The notes: a model not told the origin generated them from the sequence alone. 64,000 bases of DNA from Lethocerus indicus (GCA_019843655.1 JACDQD010000005.1:28592954-28656953); one strand, 5' to 3'. Positions 28,201-41,900 are shown, counted from the first letter of the stretch. Numbers and translations are program-made.

Positions 28201-30282
28201 CACCGCGGCCACCTATTACCTGGAGGAACCGCATCAATATGCAAATACCTATCTTTATTCTAGAAATATTTTACAGATGTTAAGAAATATTTTAGAAACT
28301 ATTTGAACGCTAAACAAACAAAAATACATACCGGTATTATTAAAAATTTATACCTTAAAAAATAACCACTCACTCACTTAATATCAACAAGAAACATTTT
28401 ATAATTAGTGACCGGAAAGAAATGACATGTGATTACTGAAATAAATTTATCTTCATGAAACTATTGGAAAATAGGGTGTGAGTATATTTTTGAGAACTTC
28501 CTGCAGTACAGTAGAGTTGTAGAAGTGTACTGGCACTATAGGTTTAAAGAAGCCCCTTAAGGCACTGTTCTTCACGGATATGGGATATAACTCTTATGTA
28601 TATATACGCATCGTATACATATATATGTATATATGCATATATGTACGTTGTGGAAGGAAACGTGAGCCTACTAGGAGATAAGCGATGAGGACAAAAGGAT
28701 ATTTGGAGCTCTCGAAGGGTGTAGCAGACAAAGCTGGCTTTACACAAGGGCTCCTGATAAGCCCTTGGAACATCCGAGAGAGATTGGCTCCCTTCCCATC
28801 TCGATCATCATCGAACTGCTTTGTTTACAGTAGGCGTTCTAAAATAAGAAATCCGAATTAGGAATTAAAATTTTCAGTTTAAAGGGCTCAAAACAGTTCA
28901 GACTAAACATTAGCTATCAATTATTTCGCACCTTTTGAAGCTAAATAAGAGTGTTATTTTTAAATTCAAGCAGGGCAAGCGGGAGTTAGTGAGATCCTGA
29001 CCAAGTAATTGCGGTTTATTATCGCACAAAATACACTGAAGATTGAGCATTCAAATTAAAATATTTGCAGAAATCCGGAAATTATAGTTGCTGAGGATGG
29101 GGGTACTGTTATGGGAATCTCGGTTTCTAATAAGGAACGAATATCGACGGACATTCGTGCGCAGAAACACAACTGTTGATTTGGCTTGGGACTGGCCGGC
29201 TCCTCCTTTTCTCGCCTTCACCCCTTTACCCTGAGGAGGCCGACTTAAGCACGGAAGGAATTCCAATATTTACAGTCGCTGAGGGGAGTAAAAGAGAGAG
29301 AGAGGGGGGAGGGAAGATAAAGAGAGAAAATAAAGCGAGGTGGCAAAAAAAACCGGGATGAAAGGCAATAATGATCGGAAGGGGTGTGGGGCAGGATGGT
29401 CTCCGTTCCCAGACATGACCTACATACAAAATTTTCGCTTTACCCCAAGCCCCTCTGGATATCCTTGTAGAACTTTTAATGAATTTTTTTCAATCCCCTT
29501 TATGAATTTCCGATGCCTTCCGGATCCCCACTCCATTTTAAAAATATCACGGAGCCGAAATCACTTTGAAGACACGAGAGGAGTTACTATTTCTTTTTTC
29601 GTTTTGGTAATTTGAGCCCTACTACCTGGGAACTTTAGTTCTTACATTTTTAATGCCCACGACTTCCACTACAATGAATATTTCATTTGAGTCACGTAAT
29701 CTCAAAAATGTTTCTTCTTGTTCGAACTCGTCCTGACTTTCACAGAGCGTCGTTATAATGCCAATTTGTGTACAATTTTATGGATGGCCTTTACTTCGAA
29801 AGTCCCCTGAGCCACCGACGTAATATTCGTTTCCGGCAGTCGGACTGATATTTAGCGTCGAGGGGTGTCTGGTGAAAAGTTGTAATTGGCGAACATAAAA
29901 CTTGGATTGCAATGTGGTCGGAAGAGACGGCGTATATGTGAGAAGGAAATGAAATTGGCGGCTCTTGGCTGCGGCCCACTTTAGACGACAGTTATAAAGC
30001 GCACTGCAGCTGATATAACGCTCTTCCTGCCCTCTTATGCCCTGATATATTTTCCCCCCCTAATGGAATGGCGAGGCGTCTACAAAAGGAAAACCGTGCA
30101 ACCACTGTTGCTGTTCTAACTTGGGGTTCCGCCGAGATACCCGCATTTAAATGAACACGGTTTCTACCGCCCATAATATTCTCTGCAGTATATGGCGCTT
30201 TTCGTGCCACCGAAAGAATACAGTGTTTGACTCTTAACGGACGAATAATTCATCCATGAGTCCGTTTGGGCATATTGGTAAG

Positions 30283-30330
30283 AACAGTTAAAGTGACGCG
30301 ACTGTGCAGACAGGATGCCCAGATGCAACC
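30283..30330 (+). repeat. Possible inverted arm fragment of family A
   Basis: 'aaagtgacgcgactgtgcag' followed by 'aggatgcccag' resembles the right arm of the foldback element ('gaaagtgacagtgcagtgag', 'gatgccca'). It lies opposite in orientation to the arm at 30558-30714, so the two may bracket one insertion. Confidence 0.4.
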
Positions 30331-30557
30331 GATATGTCCAAGATTTTTGGGAACAAAACTGGGAACTAAGAAATACCTACTGCAGAAATAGAAAGTGTAC
30401 ATCATTACTGCAAAAAGATGTTGGAAGTACGCAAGCTACTCGAAAGAGATGGCAGTTGGAGCCTGAAGAAATACTAAACGAGAGCACAGCAGGGTACAGG
30501 GGCATTCATCATTTTAATGACTGGGGATACGAGCTTGTACAGGAAGCAAGTTCTAGC

Positions 30558-30714
30558 CGTAGATTTCGTGTGTTTCTGTCGCCTCTCGCTTGTTTGGTCT
30601 TTTGCTAGACCGGTTTCGACTGCTCGGCCATCTTCAGTAGCGGTGTTATTCACTATTAGTACTTCGGAATTTTTTTTAGGCATCTTCACTACATTGTTAC
30701 TGTAATTTGTACTG
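30558..30714 (+). repeat. Dispersed repeat family A, single arm
   Basis: Nearly full-length match to the left arm 8500-8647: 'tttcgtgtgtttctgtcgcc', 'ggtcttttgctagaccggtt', 'catcttcagtagcggtgtta', 'gcatcttcactac', 'ttgtact'. It has no coding capacity of its own. Confidence 0.8.
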
Positions 30715-33116
30715 TGGTGGTTCCTCGATTCACGGATGGATACTGAATGTATTCTGTATGACAATATGAACTTATAATTAAAATACCTGTTTATTAAACA
30801 TCTTTATGTACAGTTTATAGTCGAAACGTATTGTATGAAAACAATGAAAAACAGACACAGAATTCATAGGTGTATCAACATTTTTTAAAATTGATTTATC
30901 GTTTCAGGTTATTTATTTCGGTTGTCAACCTGTCTGAGCGATACCTGCCGCGTGTCGTTCGCGCCAAACGAAGCGTGCTGTAGGGCTAATATAAGATACA
31001 AAATTTATAGTTGTCGCCATAATTGAATCGAATTTCCCCGTTTTATAGTATCCCCTCTGAATAATTCAACCCTCAGACTTCGAATCTCGGATTTTCCCTT
31101 TGTTTGTCCGTAATAGAACCGGCGGTCTTGTGGTCATGTCGACAGAATTAGAGACCGGCTGAAATCGGTTTGTCACTAAAAAATAAATTATAAAACTTTA
31201 ATCTTCGGCATTCGAACAATGCTTTGTTTGACAAAGGACAGCTAACTTTTACTCCTGTGCAGGAGGACTAAATATTTATGAAGGTTTGAATCGATATTCC
31301 TGCATTTCCAGGTGCGAAACACGCACTCTCACCTTGAAATGTTGTGCGAATAGATTTAGCAAATTCGAATCAGAAATCAGTATTAGAAGTGAGTGCGCTA
31401 TAACCTTATACAAATTACTCCATGGCTAAAGTATTAATAACTCGAACACTGAGAATCGAATAATGGAATCGTGCCACATATATTGATGTTTTTATTTATT
31501 TTTTCATATATACCAGTCCCACTGATTTGAAGTTATCTCAGAATGTATCCATTGGCTCATTTTATTCCATCTTCCTTACCCAATACTTATACACTCAGTA
31601 ATCTAGAAGCCTATCGGAAGAACTTACGAAAGTTTTGAAGCGACCCTACCTAGACGCTCAGGGTTGGATTCTAACCCGGGAAACTCGGTGAACTCCCCGA
31701 TAGCCAATTTCTCCGATATCTGGCTCCGTAATTTACGACTCTCCGGCTGTACCGATAAATTTCCCGTTCATGAGTTTCCAGCCGCTGGGTTGAGAGAAAA
31801 CAATTTAGAGCCGACCCGGGAATTTCAGGACGAAGATGCCGCCGAACCTCCGACGCTTTATCAAAGGCTTATTGAAGGCGACATCAAATGGTACGATCAG
31901 GTATCGTAGAAAATAGGTATACCGAATGTTAGAACTAATACTGGCTTTGACAGTTGTCTGAGGAGTGCAACGGGCGAATCTTCCCAGGGTGACCGCTGGA
32001 AGAAGAAATTTTTAGAATTTGTGCAATTAGAAATATTTAAAATAAAATTAGTACAATACGGAAAATACTTTGTCGGATGCTTCTTAAATTTCTAGACATA
32101 GAAATACATCCCTCGGGAGTATCGACATTTAAATTTTCATCATCAAACGTGCCACTACTACCAGTACCCTCAGCAATTATAACTGAAGAATTATTGATGA
32201 TGGTTTTACTATAACCGTGCTATGCCGTCATGTAAGGACATTCCCCCGACAATGGCGAAGAGGCGAAACAAATTCTAGCTGGCTAAGATCAAATAGGCGA
32301 GCGAAGATATGAAAATCCATACCATCCCAACCATTATATCAATACCTAAAGAATTTCATGAGACCCTCGCTACTACTGACTATTTTCATATGTATCGTCT
32401 TCGGTACATGATCAATTTTCCTTTTATTTTTCATATAAATTAATGCATGACAATTACTGTCATGGCAGAAGAGACTGTTTCCAGAATGAAAGTTCTGTAC
32501 AGTTCGAATTCAACTTTCATGTACATACGACCCATATTGATCCGTACGGAAACTATTTCTATACGGGCAGAAATAGAAAGGAGCACTAAGAGCTGAAATG
32601 CCGGGCAATGGATTTTGGAATTGAAATCAGTTTCAAAGTTCCTGAAATGAGTCATACATTTTGGCAATATCCCCATTTACTGATAATAATATCAGATGTA
32701 CATCAATCAAATATTGATGAATATCCGGAACAGAATCATTGACTATAAACCACTTTAAGATATTTAATATACCAATTACTCAAAATGTTCAGTACTGATT
32801 TTATTGTCCCTGCAAACTATGGAAAATATATCGCTATCACATACATTATTCTATGGTTGTTTCACTAAAATTCCCAATTGTTTAGAATCGTATTTTTTCT
32901 TGATTTATAGATCAGCGCAATGATGATCAGGGCCTCGTTATGTGTTTAAAATAGAGTATTCAGAAATGGATTAAAAGCTTCCATGGGTACAGACTGAGAA
33001 GCTGTTTTGGGTCGGAATAAATGAATGTCATTTAATTAAAATTTTCGACTTATAATTTAGTATAAATAAATAAAAGAGGACTACAAGTAATATATAAATT
33101 ACTTAAATCCAACCCC

Positions 33117-33120
<4 letters not shown>

Positions 33121-33170
<50 letters not shown>
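33121..33170. repeat. (AT)n microsatellite
   Basis: 25 uninterrupted AT units followed by gtatgtatg. Confidence 0.95.
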
Positions 33171-33179
<9 letters not shown>

Positions 33180-34279
33180 AAACAATAAATAATATAGATG
33201 TCATTTTGTAGAATCAACCCCCTCGAAAATATGATTGGATGTATTCAGTCAGATTAATCTAAGTTACGGGGCGCATAACAGTTAACTCCTAATTGCGCCC
33301 TAAAAAGTAATTTAAAAATATCTTAATTAAGTTACATTAAGAGAGAACTTGACTATTGTTTATAGTGAAAACCGAAGGGCATTGCGAATACACGAATCTT
33401 CCAATAATTTAAAAAATCACACAGTGGCCTTTACAGGGTGTCGCCCTAGCGACATAGGCGACGTCAACGATCATCTTAGTTTTGAACAAACTAAAATGGA
33501 GGCCCGATTCTACGATGGCTCTTTCACGCTGTCAGATACTTAGCCGGATGTTACCAGTTCAATTAGCCGCCCCTAATTTACTCCACTAATATGTTTCTGT
33601 TACCTTTTGTAATTTTAGCGATTCCATTTCAATCTACAAACACGAAATTAATGGTGACAATACTGTCATTAATTGCCCGTACACACATCTCATGAGCACT
33701 TTATTTTATTATACTCAATGGCATAATCGTGTGGAGAGATTTTAATTCATAATTCTCAGTTTTTTAAATATACATAATATACCATGTATATAATGTACGA
33801 TGTATTTAGAAACATGTAACGAATTTATTTCAATGCATTTATAAAGCGTCCGATACAGTTTTCTTCATTTTTTTGGGTCCTACATCGCAGTTCTTGCATT
33901 TCAGTAATTAATCCTATCATTGATTTGGATTCACAAGTATATGATCGTTCAATATTAGCAGAGAGAGAACAAACACTTTTGACTTCCTATGGTAATAAAT
34001 TAATACCTTTCTCAAATTTCGAGCATCATTTAATACTTCTTATAGCCCGTTCAAGAAATTATTTACATACAAAAAATCCAGGCAAATGAGCCCGGAGTCA
34101 AGTTATTAGCTTCGGTAATTCGGGGGAAATCCTGTCGCAGGATTCCTCCGGTAAGGTCTTCCTCCAGAGTATCTGTCAGGAAGACGAACCGACATTTTTT
34201 TGAGTGAAACTCGTAAAAATGTAGTTGTGTTTTTATTCGTTGGCTCACCTGTTGGTCGACAGTAACGATTGGGGGAGGC

Positions 34280-34540
34280 TCGGCCGGAGAGGGAGAGAGA
34301 GACGGACAGTTATAGAGCGAGCGAGAGAGATAGACAGATAGACACACGGAAGGAGGCTGAGTCCCGACGAGGTATATCTGGTCCCGTACCGCGTCGGGTC
34401 CTCGACTGGGTGAGCACCGGCCGGGGATCAATAGCTCCTCTCCCTCATCCCTCCTCCCTCCTCCCGCCACCCTCCTCCCTCCTACATCCCTCCACCACCA
34501 CCACCACCACCACCACCACCACTCCTCCACCACCTACTCT
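34280..34540. repeat. Low-complexity purine/pyrimidine block with (CCA)n
   Basis: A GA-rich stretch (34284-34335) is followed by CT-rich sequence and a (CCA)n run at about 34491-34520. Long open frames exist on both strands here, but they encode homopolymeric tracts (Trp on minus, Thr and Pro on plus) and are not taken as genes. Confidence 0.8.
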
Positions 34541-36051
34541 TCCGCTAACTGCCGCCATTCAACGAATTACATCACGCCCCTCACAGAGACCGAGCCCGGC
34601 CGCACGACCACCCAGGGGCCTCCAACTTGCCGATTGTTAATTTATTTGCGGGCTACAGGTGTATCGGAGCCGGACGGTAACCGAGCGAGTTGACTTGCGC
34701 CAACTAAAAGAGGCAAATTGCCTCCTTTTTAAGTCCATCTTATGTGAACCATTGAAGCGAGAAGTGTAATCATTTTTTTACTGCAATTCCTTTTGCGCAT
34801 GATTTTTTCTACGTCAATTCAATTGTAACAGCCAGTACACAGTTCATCTTAATTGTACAGTATAATTTTATAGTACAAGTTCTATCGTATGTCTTATAGA
34901 CATGTCCTATTTTTATTTGAACAAATAATTCTGTACGGAATATTCTGTTAGTACGGATATTTAATTTTATGACTATAAAACGAGAAGGACAGAAATCAGT
35001 TTTATCGGTTTCATCTTAATTTAATTAAACGTCGGCGACGAGTAATTATTTCTCAGGAATTTATAATAGCACAATCGGCAGGTAGTGTCCATTGTGTGTT
35101 AGGCGAGATCGATTTATTTCATTAAAATATTTCCCGTTATCCACACGATATTAGTGGTATCTGTTGCATGTTTCGGATTTGAACCGCTCCTTTCTAATTG
35201 AGATAAAACGTGTGTTTTCAGATGGAAACGGGTGGTCCCGGACACGTTATCCGCTGAGATATTTCCATTCATCAATGAAGTTAAATCAAACTATCAAATA
35301 ATTATTCAAATATGAAAGTTTTGTGGATTACATTTTTTTCAATGGTAGATACAGAAAGGATTGCGTTACTTAATCATGCTTTAATAAGGCAATTTAAAAT
35401 GTATGTTACGATACATCGTAACAAGCGGTATATGCTACAGCATATGATTCGGACGATTTCTTCTAACTCCGGAGTGTTCCGTAGAAATGGAAAAATGAAT
35501 TAATGCTTAACGAAGATCAACTTGACAGGCCTAATTTTCGAGATAAATCCATTAATGTTACGTGGAAATGATTTATCTTATCTTGAGTCAAATCTGCGGA
35601 GTTATTAATCACAATCCTAAGTTGGGAAAAAAGAGACTAATAAGAAAAAGCTACTTCGGGCGCTCAATCAATATTAATCGAAAATGGAGGTTCTCTACAT
35701 CGGCATTCGATGAGGCTCGACGTTTGCCCCAGCCTAAGTCAATCCGCATTTGAAATTATATTAGTACCCGCTTAAATTATGATCAGATGGAAGTATCAAC
35801 TAAAACATGCACTTGTGGTCCTCTTTTGCATAAATTAGGTCCCATTATTTGGCTTTTATTATTTACAATACGCTTGTGGATTAGTTATAAAAAGGAGTCA
35901 GAAAAACTAAAACAGGGAATTTACGGGGCTAATTAGACAAATAAAATACGTTAATGTCCCAGGCATTGATTTTAGTTCAAGTATTCAACTACTAATTAAT
36001 CTCTTTTTCAAATAACTATTACAATAGGAATATTAAACACCGAAATACATT

Positions 36052-36284
36052 TGTGCCCATAATTATGAAAGTGGTCTAAGTCAATTAAAAGTTTAAAAAC
36101 ATTTTCATATGAAATTCATACAAAATTTCATATTCATAGTAAACTTCCATTAAACAAGACTAATAAAATTCTAAATTAAAATGTTGCATAATATAAAAAT
36201 ATTTTTTAATTTATACGAATGCAATTCATTAAATATCTTGAAACAAGAAATATATGACAGACCACTTTCATAATTATGGGCACA
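36052..36284. mobile_element. Short inverted-repeat element (MITE-like), 233 bp
   Basis: Perfect 26-bp inverted ends: TGTGCCCATAATTATGAAAG followed by TGGTCT at 36052-36077, with its reverse complement at 36259-36284. The interior is AT-rich without coding capacity. The TIR style suggests a non-autonomous DNA transposon; a target-site duplication is not obvious, so superfamily is not assigned. Confidence 0.7.
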
Positions 36285-36774
36285 TTTCGAATAAAATTTC
36301 AAATTTGATTTTTTCATAAAAAATGAATTATTCTATTCATAAGCCTTATTTGACCCTTTTCAACTGAAATTTGTCGACTCAAACATTATGCCTTAATAAT
36401 AAAGGTGTCAGGAATATGTATTTCCTTGTATTCAATATTTAATAGAATATTTTTTTATAATCTTACCAATTTGAAAAACTAAGAATTAAAACATAAATCT
36501 TTATTCAAGTAATAAAAATTTCTTGGCTGATTACCTTTTTTATCCTTTTATATTGGTCCATTATAAAAAAATTACTATAAATATTTAACATCATAAAAAA
36601 ATAAGGCTATCTGTTATATTGTGTTAGCATATTTAGTGATCTACCTAGGTCTATAATACATGATCTTATGATTACCTTGTACAAAATATTTATATTTAAG
36701 GATGTAAACTGATTAATGCAATGAAAAATCATTGCAAACTATTTGAACCATATTGGTGGTGAGTTAACAATGCC

Positions 36775-36810
36775 TATAATTGTTGGATTAACAGAAGCAA
36801 GTAATATCGA

Positions 36811-36868
<58 letters not shown>

Positions 36869-37117
36869 GAATCATACGAAGATTCAACAATACTAATAAA
36901 GTGAACAAATAAAGTAATTTTCATAAATATTTTATAACAATTAGCTTTAAAATAATTTTAAAGTAATATTCATATATTTCCAAAGGAAGTTATAAATTTT
37001 CCATAAAAAGCAGTCATTAACAATTTAAAAAACTACACAGAAATTCAAATAATAAAATATTAAGGTGCAAATTATAATGATTCGATATTACTTGCTTCTG
37101 TTAATCCAACAATTATA
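36775..37117. mobile_element. Short inverted-repeat element (MITE-like), 343 bp
   Basis: The 37-bp ends (36775-36811 and 37081-37117) are perfect reverse complements, beginning TATAATTGTTGGATTAACAG. An (AT)n tract sits just inside the left end (36816-36863) and another just outside the right end (about 37124-37157). The interior is AT-rich and non-coding. TA at the tips is compatible with a Tc1/mariner-type TA target site, but local AT richness makes this weak. Perfect identity of the arms implies recent movement or a gene-conversion-like process. Confidence 0.75.
36816..36863. repeat. (AT)n microsatellite inside MITE-like element
   Basis: About 24 AT units adjacent to the left inverted end of the 36775-37117 element. 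Confidence 0.95.
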
Positions 37118-37121
37118 TATA

Positions 37122-37123
<2 letters not shown>

Positions 37124-37157
<34 letters not shown>
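37124..37157. repeat. (AT)n microsatellite
   Basis: Immediately outside the right inverted end of the 36775-37117 element. Confidence 0.9.
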
Positions 37158-37161
<4 letters not shown>

Positions 37162-38030
37162 ATAAGTTTCATTGTTAGCATAACATGTAAATCTATAACA
37201 TATGTATAACATGTAAAACTGTATGCAATTTATTAAATGTTAACTGTGTCCATACTAGGTGTATTTTTATATTATTGCATTAGTCTAATTTACTTCATCC
37301 CTAATATACAATTTTTTTGAATAAATAATTGTAGTAATTAAATAGAACATAACAATTTTATGAAAACTAATTTTTTATTAAGGTTGTTTTGAAGAAAGGG
37401 TAGAGATGGTTTGACATAGTACTTAGTTTAGAAACAAATAAAAGCAATGGAAGGAGACAGAAGATCTCACATTCATTTATTAATGTAGATTAATTAATTT
37501 TTCATTTACATAAACACTCTCCTAACTCAGCACAAAATTGATCAAGCTATAAGTTTCAAATGAACACAGTATAAAACCTAATTCTGATATAAACAGAACA
37601 TGGTGATACTAAACATGATATTAATACTTGATAATATTTGAAATACTTAATACAAAATTGAAATACTAAATAATTAATTGTAGTATGGTTATCAGACAAC
37701 TTTCAAGATGGGATTATACACACTTTAATACAAGTGCCTGGCAGTTATAAAGAGATGAACCAAGATATTTTATGCATGTGTGTGTTTGTGAATATGAAGA
37801 TATTTTTGTATTTAATTCATTCAGTTTAATTTAAGGTTATTAGACTTACTAGATAAATAATGAACAAGTTATTCAACCTTAATTACATTCAAAGTACCAC
37901 CTATTGAATGTATATAGGAATTTTTGCGTATTTAAACCTGAATTACGATATATTCTGAAGAACAATATTTCATTCCTTCTTGGAGTTCATTGTAGAATAG
38001 ATGATAGTATAAAATCAAATTTTAAAAAGT

Positions 38031-38445
38031 CAGAATGTTTCAAACATTTTTCTTGAAACACTTGATATTCAATCAAACAGGAGCTGAAATTAAAAATAAA
38101 ATAATTTTAATTAATAATTTGTATGTGCTTTAAAATAGTTTATAATATAGGTGTAAACATATGGTGTACTTTGTCCATAGAGCATTGCATTGGAAATATG
38201 TGCAATCATACACGCATACTATAAACATAACCAAACAGAATGTTTCATACATTTTTATTGAAACACAATATTTAATCAAACAGGAGCTGAAATAAAATAT
38301 AAAATAATTTTAATAGTTTGTATATGCTTTAAAATAGTTTATACCAAAGTTATACAATAGTTATAAACATATTGTGTACTTTGCCTACAGAGTACTGCAT
38401 TGGAAGTATGTGCAATAATAAACGCATACTATAAACATAACCAAA
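38031..38445 (+). repeat. Two-unit tandem duplication, about 205-210 bp per unit
   Basis: Unit 1 (38031-38235) and unit 2 (38236-38445) both start 'cagaatgttt' and end 'gcatactataaacataacca'. Internal blocks such as 'aatcaaacaggagctgaaat' and 'tgctttaaaatagtttata' are shared. They differ by substitutions and small indels. Non-coding, about 540 nt upstream of the HDAC1 start codon. Confidence 0.85.
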
Positions 38446-38930
38446 CATGCATACTGAGAGCACGCATAATATCAAGAGTCTATGGATGAATCACAATTCT
38501 GTGTTGTAAGTAAACCAAAATTGGTCTAGGGAATAGATTGTACTTATAATATCGGATTAATTTCTAATTAACCAGCAAATACGCATTAGAAACGAGATAA
38601 CTGCGAATGTTAAAAAAATGATGTCCGTAACAGTTAACCTAAAAGACGGATGATAGAAAGGGCACTTTCAGTATATCCTCAAACTAAATCATTTAATTGT
38701 TTTCTCATTCCAGTTTTTATTTTGGTCTGCCTGTATAATATTGACATTGTAGAGTCTTTTAAATACGCTCGCTTACACCAGAATAACCTTCTAATTTTTC
38801 TAGCAATGTAAACGCGTAGAGATATTTGAAAATAGGGGAGAGTGGGGGAGGGCAGTGCTGGGCTCTGGTGGACGCCGACCTAATCAACCACCTCAGTATT
38901 CTTTGTGTTGTGTGTCGTAGTTACTGTGTC

Positions 38931-38945
38931 CTCATCTCAGTTCTA
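38931..38945 (+). promoter_or_regulatory. Candidate initiator of HDAC1
   Basis: TCAGT at 38937-38941 matches the arthropod initiator consensus and lies 40 nt before the start codon, within a locally CpG-richer stretch. There is no TATA box at the expected distance. A second TCAGT occurs near 38893. Assignment is by motif only. Confidence 0.35.
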
Positions 38946-38980
38946 CAAGTGTAAATCAGTGTTAGATTTTTGGTATAAAG

Positions 38981-41900
38981 ATGACGTCGAATATTAAAAA
39001 AAGAGTGTGCTACTACTACGACAGTGAGTAAACGAATTCTTCTCCAATATTAAGTGTGTCAAGCCCTTCAAAAGTTTCTCTCCATGATCCATCGGAAAAC
39101 GATGTACACAACATTAGACTTCGTTTTTTTCTGTTTAATACTCTTTTCCAGTACCGCTAATTAGCGCCGCTGTTGTTCACACTAATTTATGTTTGAAACT
39201 AATAGTCGGTAATGGGTGTGAGGACGTCGGGTTGTTAACGCGTACTGTTTTCCTGGTGTTATCCGGATAGAGATCAACAACCACTGTTCCGGCCACCGTA
39301 GGCGGGCCAAATTTATGGCCGCGCATCATAAGTAGAACGTATCATTAAATTCTATTATCGCGCGTCACATTTGTTTGCTATGGAATTTCCTGGAATTTAA
39401 TTTATTTTAGAAATATACATTCTATATGATATTTTGATGGAACATCGATTTGTGTTTTACTTATCGTAGTGCGTTTACGGTGGCCGGAACATATCCAAAC
39501 ATCATGGACGACGACAATATTACTTCGTATCACGCCGAAAATAATATTTTTACGCATTTATGATTTGAATTTCCAGAGACCATTGTTTTTTCATGAACGT
39601 ATTCACTTAATAACAAAGTAGATTTTATACTTCTTTACCATACTCATAATTATGCTCTTAAAATCGGGTTGTTGTATTGTGATCTGTTTTTTCCTTTTAG
39701 GTGACATTGGTAATTATTATTATGGACAAGGCCATCCAATGAAGCCACATCGTATACGAATGACACATAATCTTCTCCTGAATTATGGTTTATACAGGAA
39801 AATGGAAATTTATGTGAGTATTTTATTTGGGTATATGTTTTTTTTATTTAAGGAACACATCTACACTGCTATTAATTGGCACTATATTTGTTAAATCTTT
39901 ATGAAACAAAAGTTAATATGATTTGAATAGGTAAAGAAAAAGTTTGTACATACTGTATAACATTAGTTGAACATACTCACTAATCGCAAAAATTGTGGGT
40001 CTCCTAACTGTATCCCTTTTTGCCGGATTGCTGAACTGAAATATATGTAACAATATGTATCCAAAATAATATTGAAAATAATTGATTATTCTGTGTTTTG
40101 TTTATTTGCTTAGAGACCACACAAAGCAACAGCTGAAGAAATGACAAAATTTCATAGTGACGAGTACATAAGATTTTTAAGGAGCATCAGACCAGATAAC
40201 ATGGCTGAATACAATAAACAAATGCAAAGATGTAAGTTGTATATTAAGTTAAATAATGACTGATTTTAATTTTCTGTTATTCCTTGTGTCTTTCAATTTG
40301 ACATCTTATCTTTATGCAATGTCATTTTTATTCATTATCACTTATACTTATCATTAAGAAAAAACAAGTGATGCAAGAAGTTCGACAAAGGATCCATTTA
40401 TGTTCACGTGCCTATGTATAGGTTTTGTCGTGAGCACAGTAAATCAAATAAAAAGTATATTTCTTTGTATTGGCTGATCCAAAAGAATTGTTTTTCTTAT
40501 GATTATGTTATTGGCATCTTTCAAGGTACTATTTGTAATTTATAAATTTGTTGGAATAAAATAATGTAATGTTATATTTAGAAAAATAATTCATAATACA
40601 AATAAATTAATATTGCCCAGTATGCATGTATTAATATTTAGTACTTTATAGAATATTTATCAGATTCAGAAAAAACAAACTGAGAATGTACTGTGATGTT
40701 ATATGAGTTGAAATAGGTTAAACAGAACTCCTGTAGTGAATTGATTCTATAAGTTTTAAAAGTAACCTAGAAGTATATACAAATAACGATATTTCTGAAA
40801 ATACTTGGAAAATTTATAAATCTATTTCTTATTACATATTTTGTTTACATCAGTCAAATTGTTAATGATTTATTTGGCTAGTAAACACATCAAATAGAAC
40901 AAAACTCAGTATGAGATTAAGCACAAAGATAAAGTTGTTTGTGTCAGATACCTATTTGAAGCATGTACTCATAATAATATCTATCTTTGGAGTGGGTAGA
41001 CTCCACTATATAGCAATATTTTACTTAACTTTTGTTTTTAAAAATTTGAACAATGCTCACATTAATTGCACCCTGCATAAGAAACAATTACATTAGGTTT
41101 ATGAATATGAATATCCTCTAAGCTACGATTAGGTCGAATTAAATTAAGGAGTATGATAAGCTGGATTAAATTAATAGACTTTTCTAACTGTTAACATCTA
41201 AGAAAATGCAGAACTTATCTCTCTCTTTCCCTCTCACAAGGGTCCCTGTAACCTTACTGCTAAAGCTCATATTAACTACATTCGAGACACAGAACAATTA
41301 CAATGCAAAAAAGTGCCACTCAACACCCCTCACAAGTGTTAAGGCACAGTGTAGGCCATAAGGATATTTAGAAATCAAGAATAATGTGTGGATTAAAGAA
41401 AAATTCTGTCCTTTGTCTTTTCCAGGTTTTAAACATTTAATGGCCCTACCACATAAATTATATTTCTTGTTTACAGTTAATGTAGGTGAAGATTGTCCAG
41501 TGTTTGATGGACTGTATGAGTTTTGCCAGTTATCGGGTGGCGGTTCAGTTGCTGCTGCTGTCAAACTGAACAAGCAGGCGGCTGATATTTGCATCAACTG
41601 GGGTGGTGGTCTTCACCATGCTAAAAAATCTGAAGCATCTGGTTTCTGCTATGTCAATGACATTGTATTAGGTATCATTTAATCTTCTAAATTGTAATGA
41701 AATTTAAAGTAAAGAGAAATGTTTTAGTTCCAATTATAATTTTATTTTATTATATGTAGTATGATTTTACTAGTAAATGTGCATGAAATTGCTTAGATAA
41801 ATGATTTGCATTGTTGCATTGATATATTTATTTGAATGTTAGGAATATTGGAATTGTTGAAATATCACCAAAGAGTATTATATATTGATATTGATGTCCA

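Larger units (their letters stand above)
10181..38900. other. Intergenic region of about 28 kb between divergent SLC6 and HDAC1 genes
   Basis: I could assemble no gene here on either strand. Open frames are short, not joined by matching splice sites and without recognisable domains; the longest, around 34063-34640 on both strands, are products of low-complexity sequence. Base composition is mixed with frequent CpG up to about 35.7 kb, then shifts abruptly to AT-rich, CpG-poor DNA. The region contains dispersed repeats (listed separately), a poly-G run near 15463-15477 and several pyrimidine-rich or GC-rich islands, for example 23560-23760. It probably contains the upstream non-coding exon and promoter of the SLC6 gene, which I could not place. 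Distal regulatory elements are likely but invisible without comparison. Confidence 0.55.

Noticed and set aside
31664..31909. 81-codon frame with plausible amino-acid composition
   Set aside because: No known motif, no convincing splice sites in register and no neighbouring exon; kept as non-coding.
34063..34640. Long open frames on both strands (156 and 123 codons)
   Set aside because: They depend on CCA, CT and GA repeats coding homopolymers; no domain or splice structure supports them.
41477..41671. NWGGGLHH in HDAC1 instead of the human NWAGGLHH, next to the catalytic histidines
   Set aside because: As I recall, the Gly form is also found in insect Rpd3, so it is a lineage trait and not an unusual active site.
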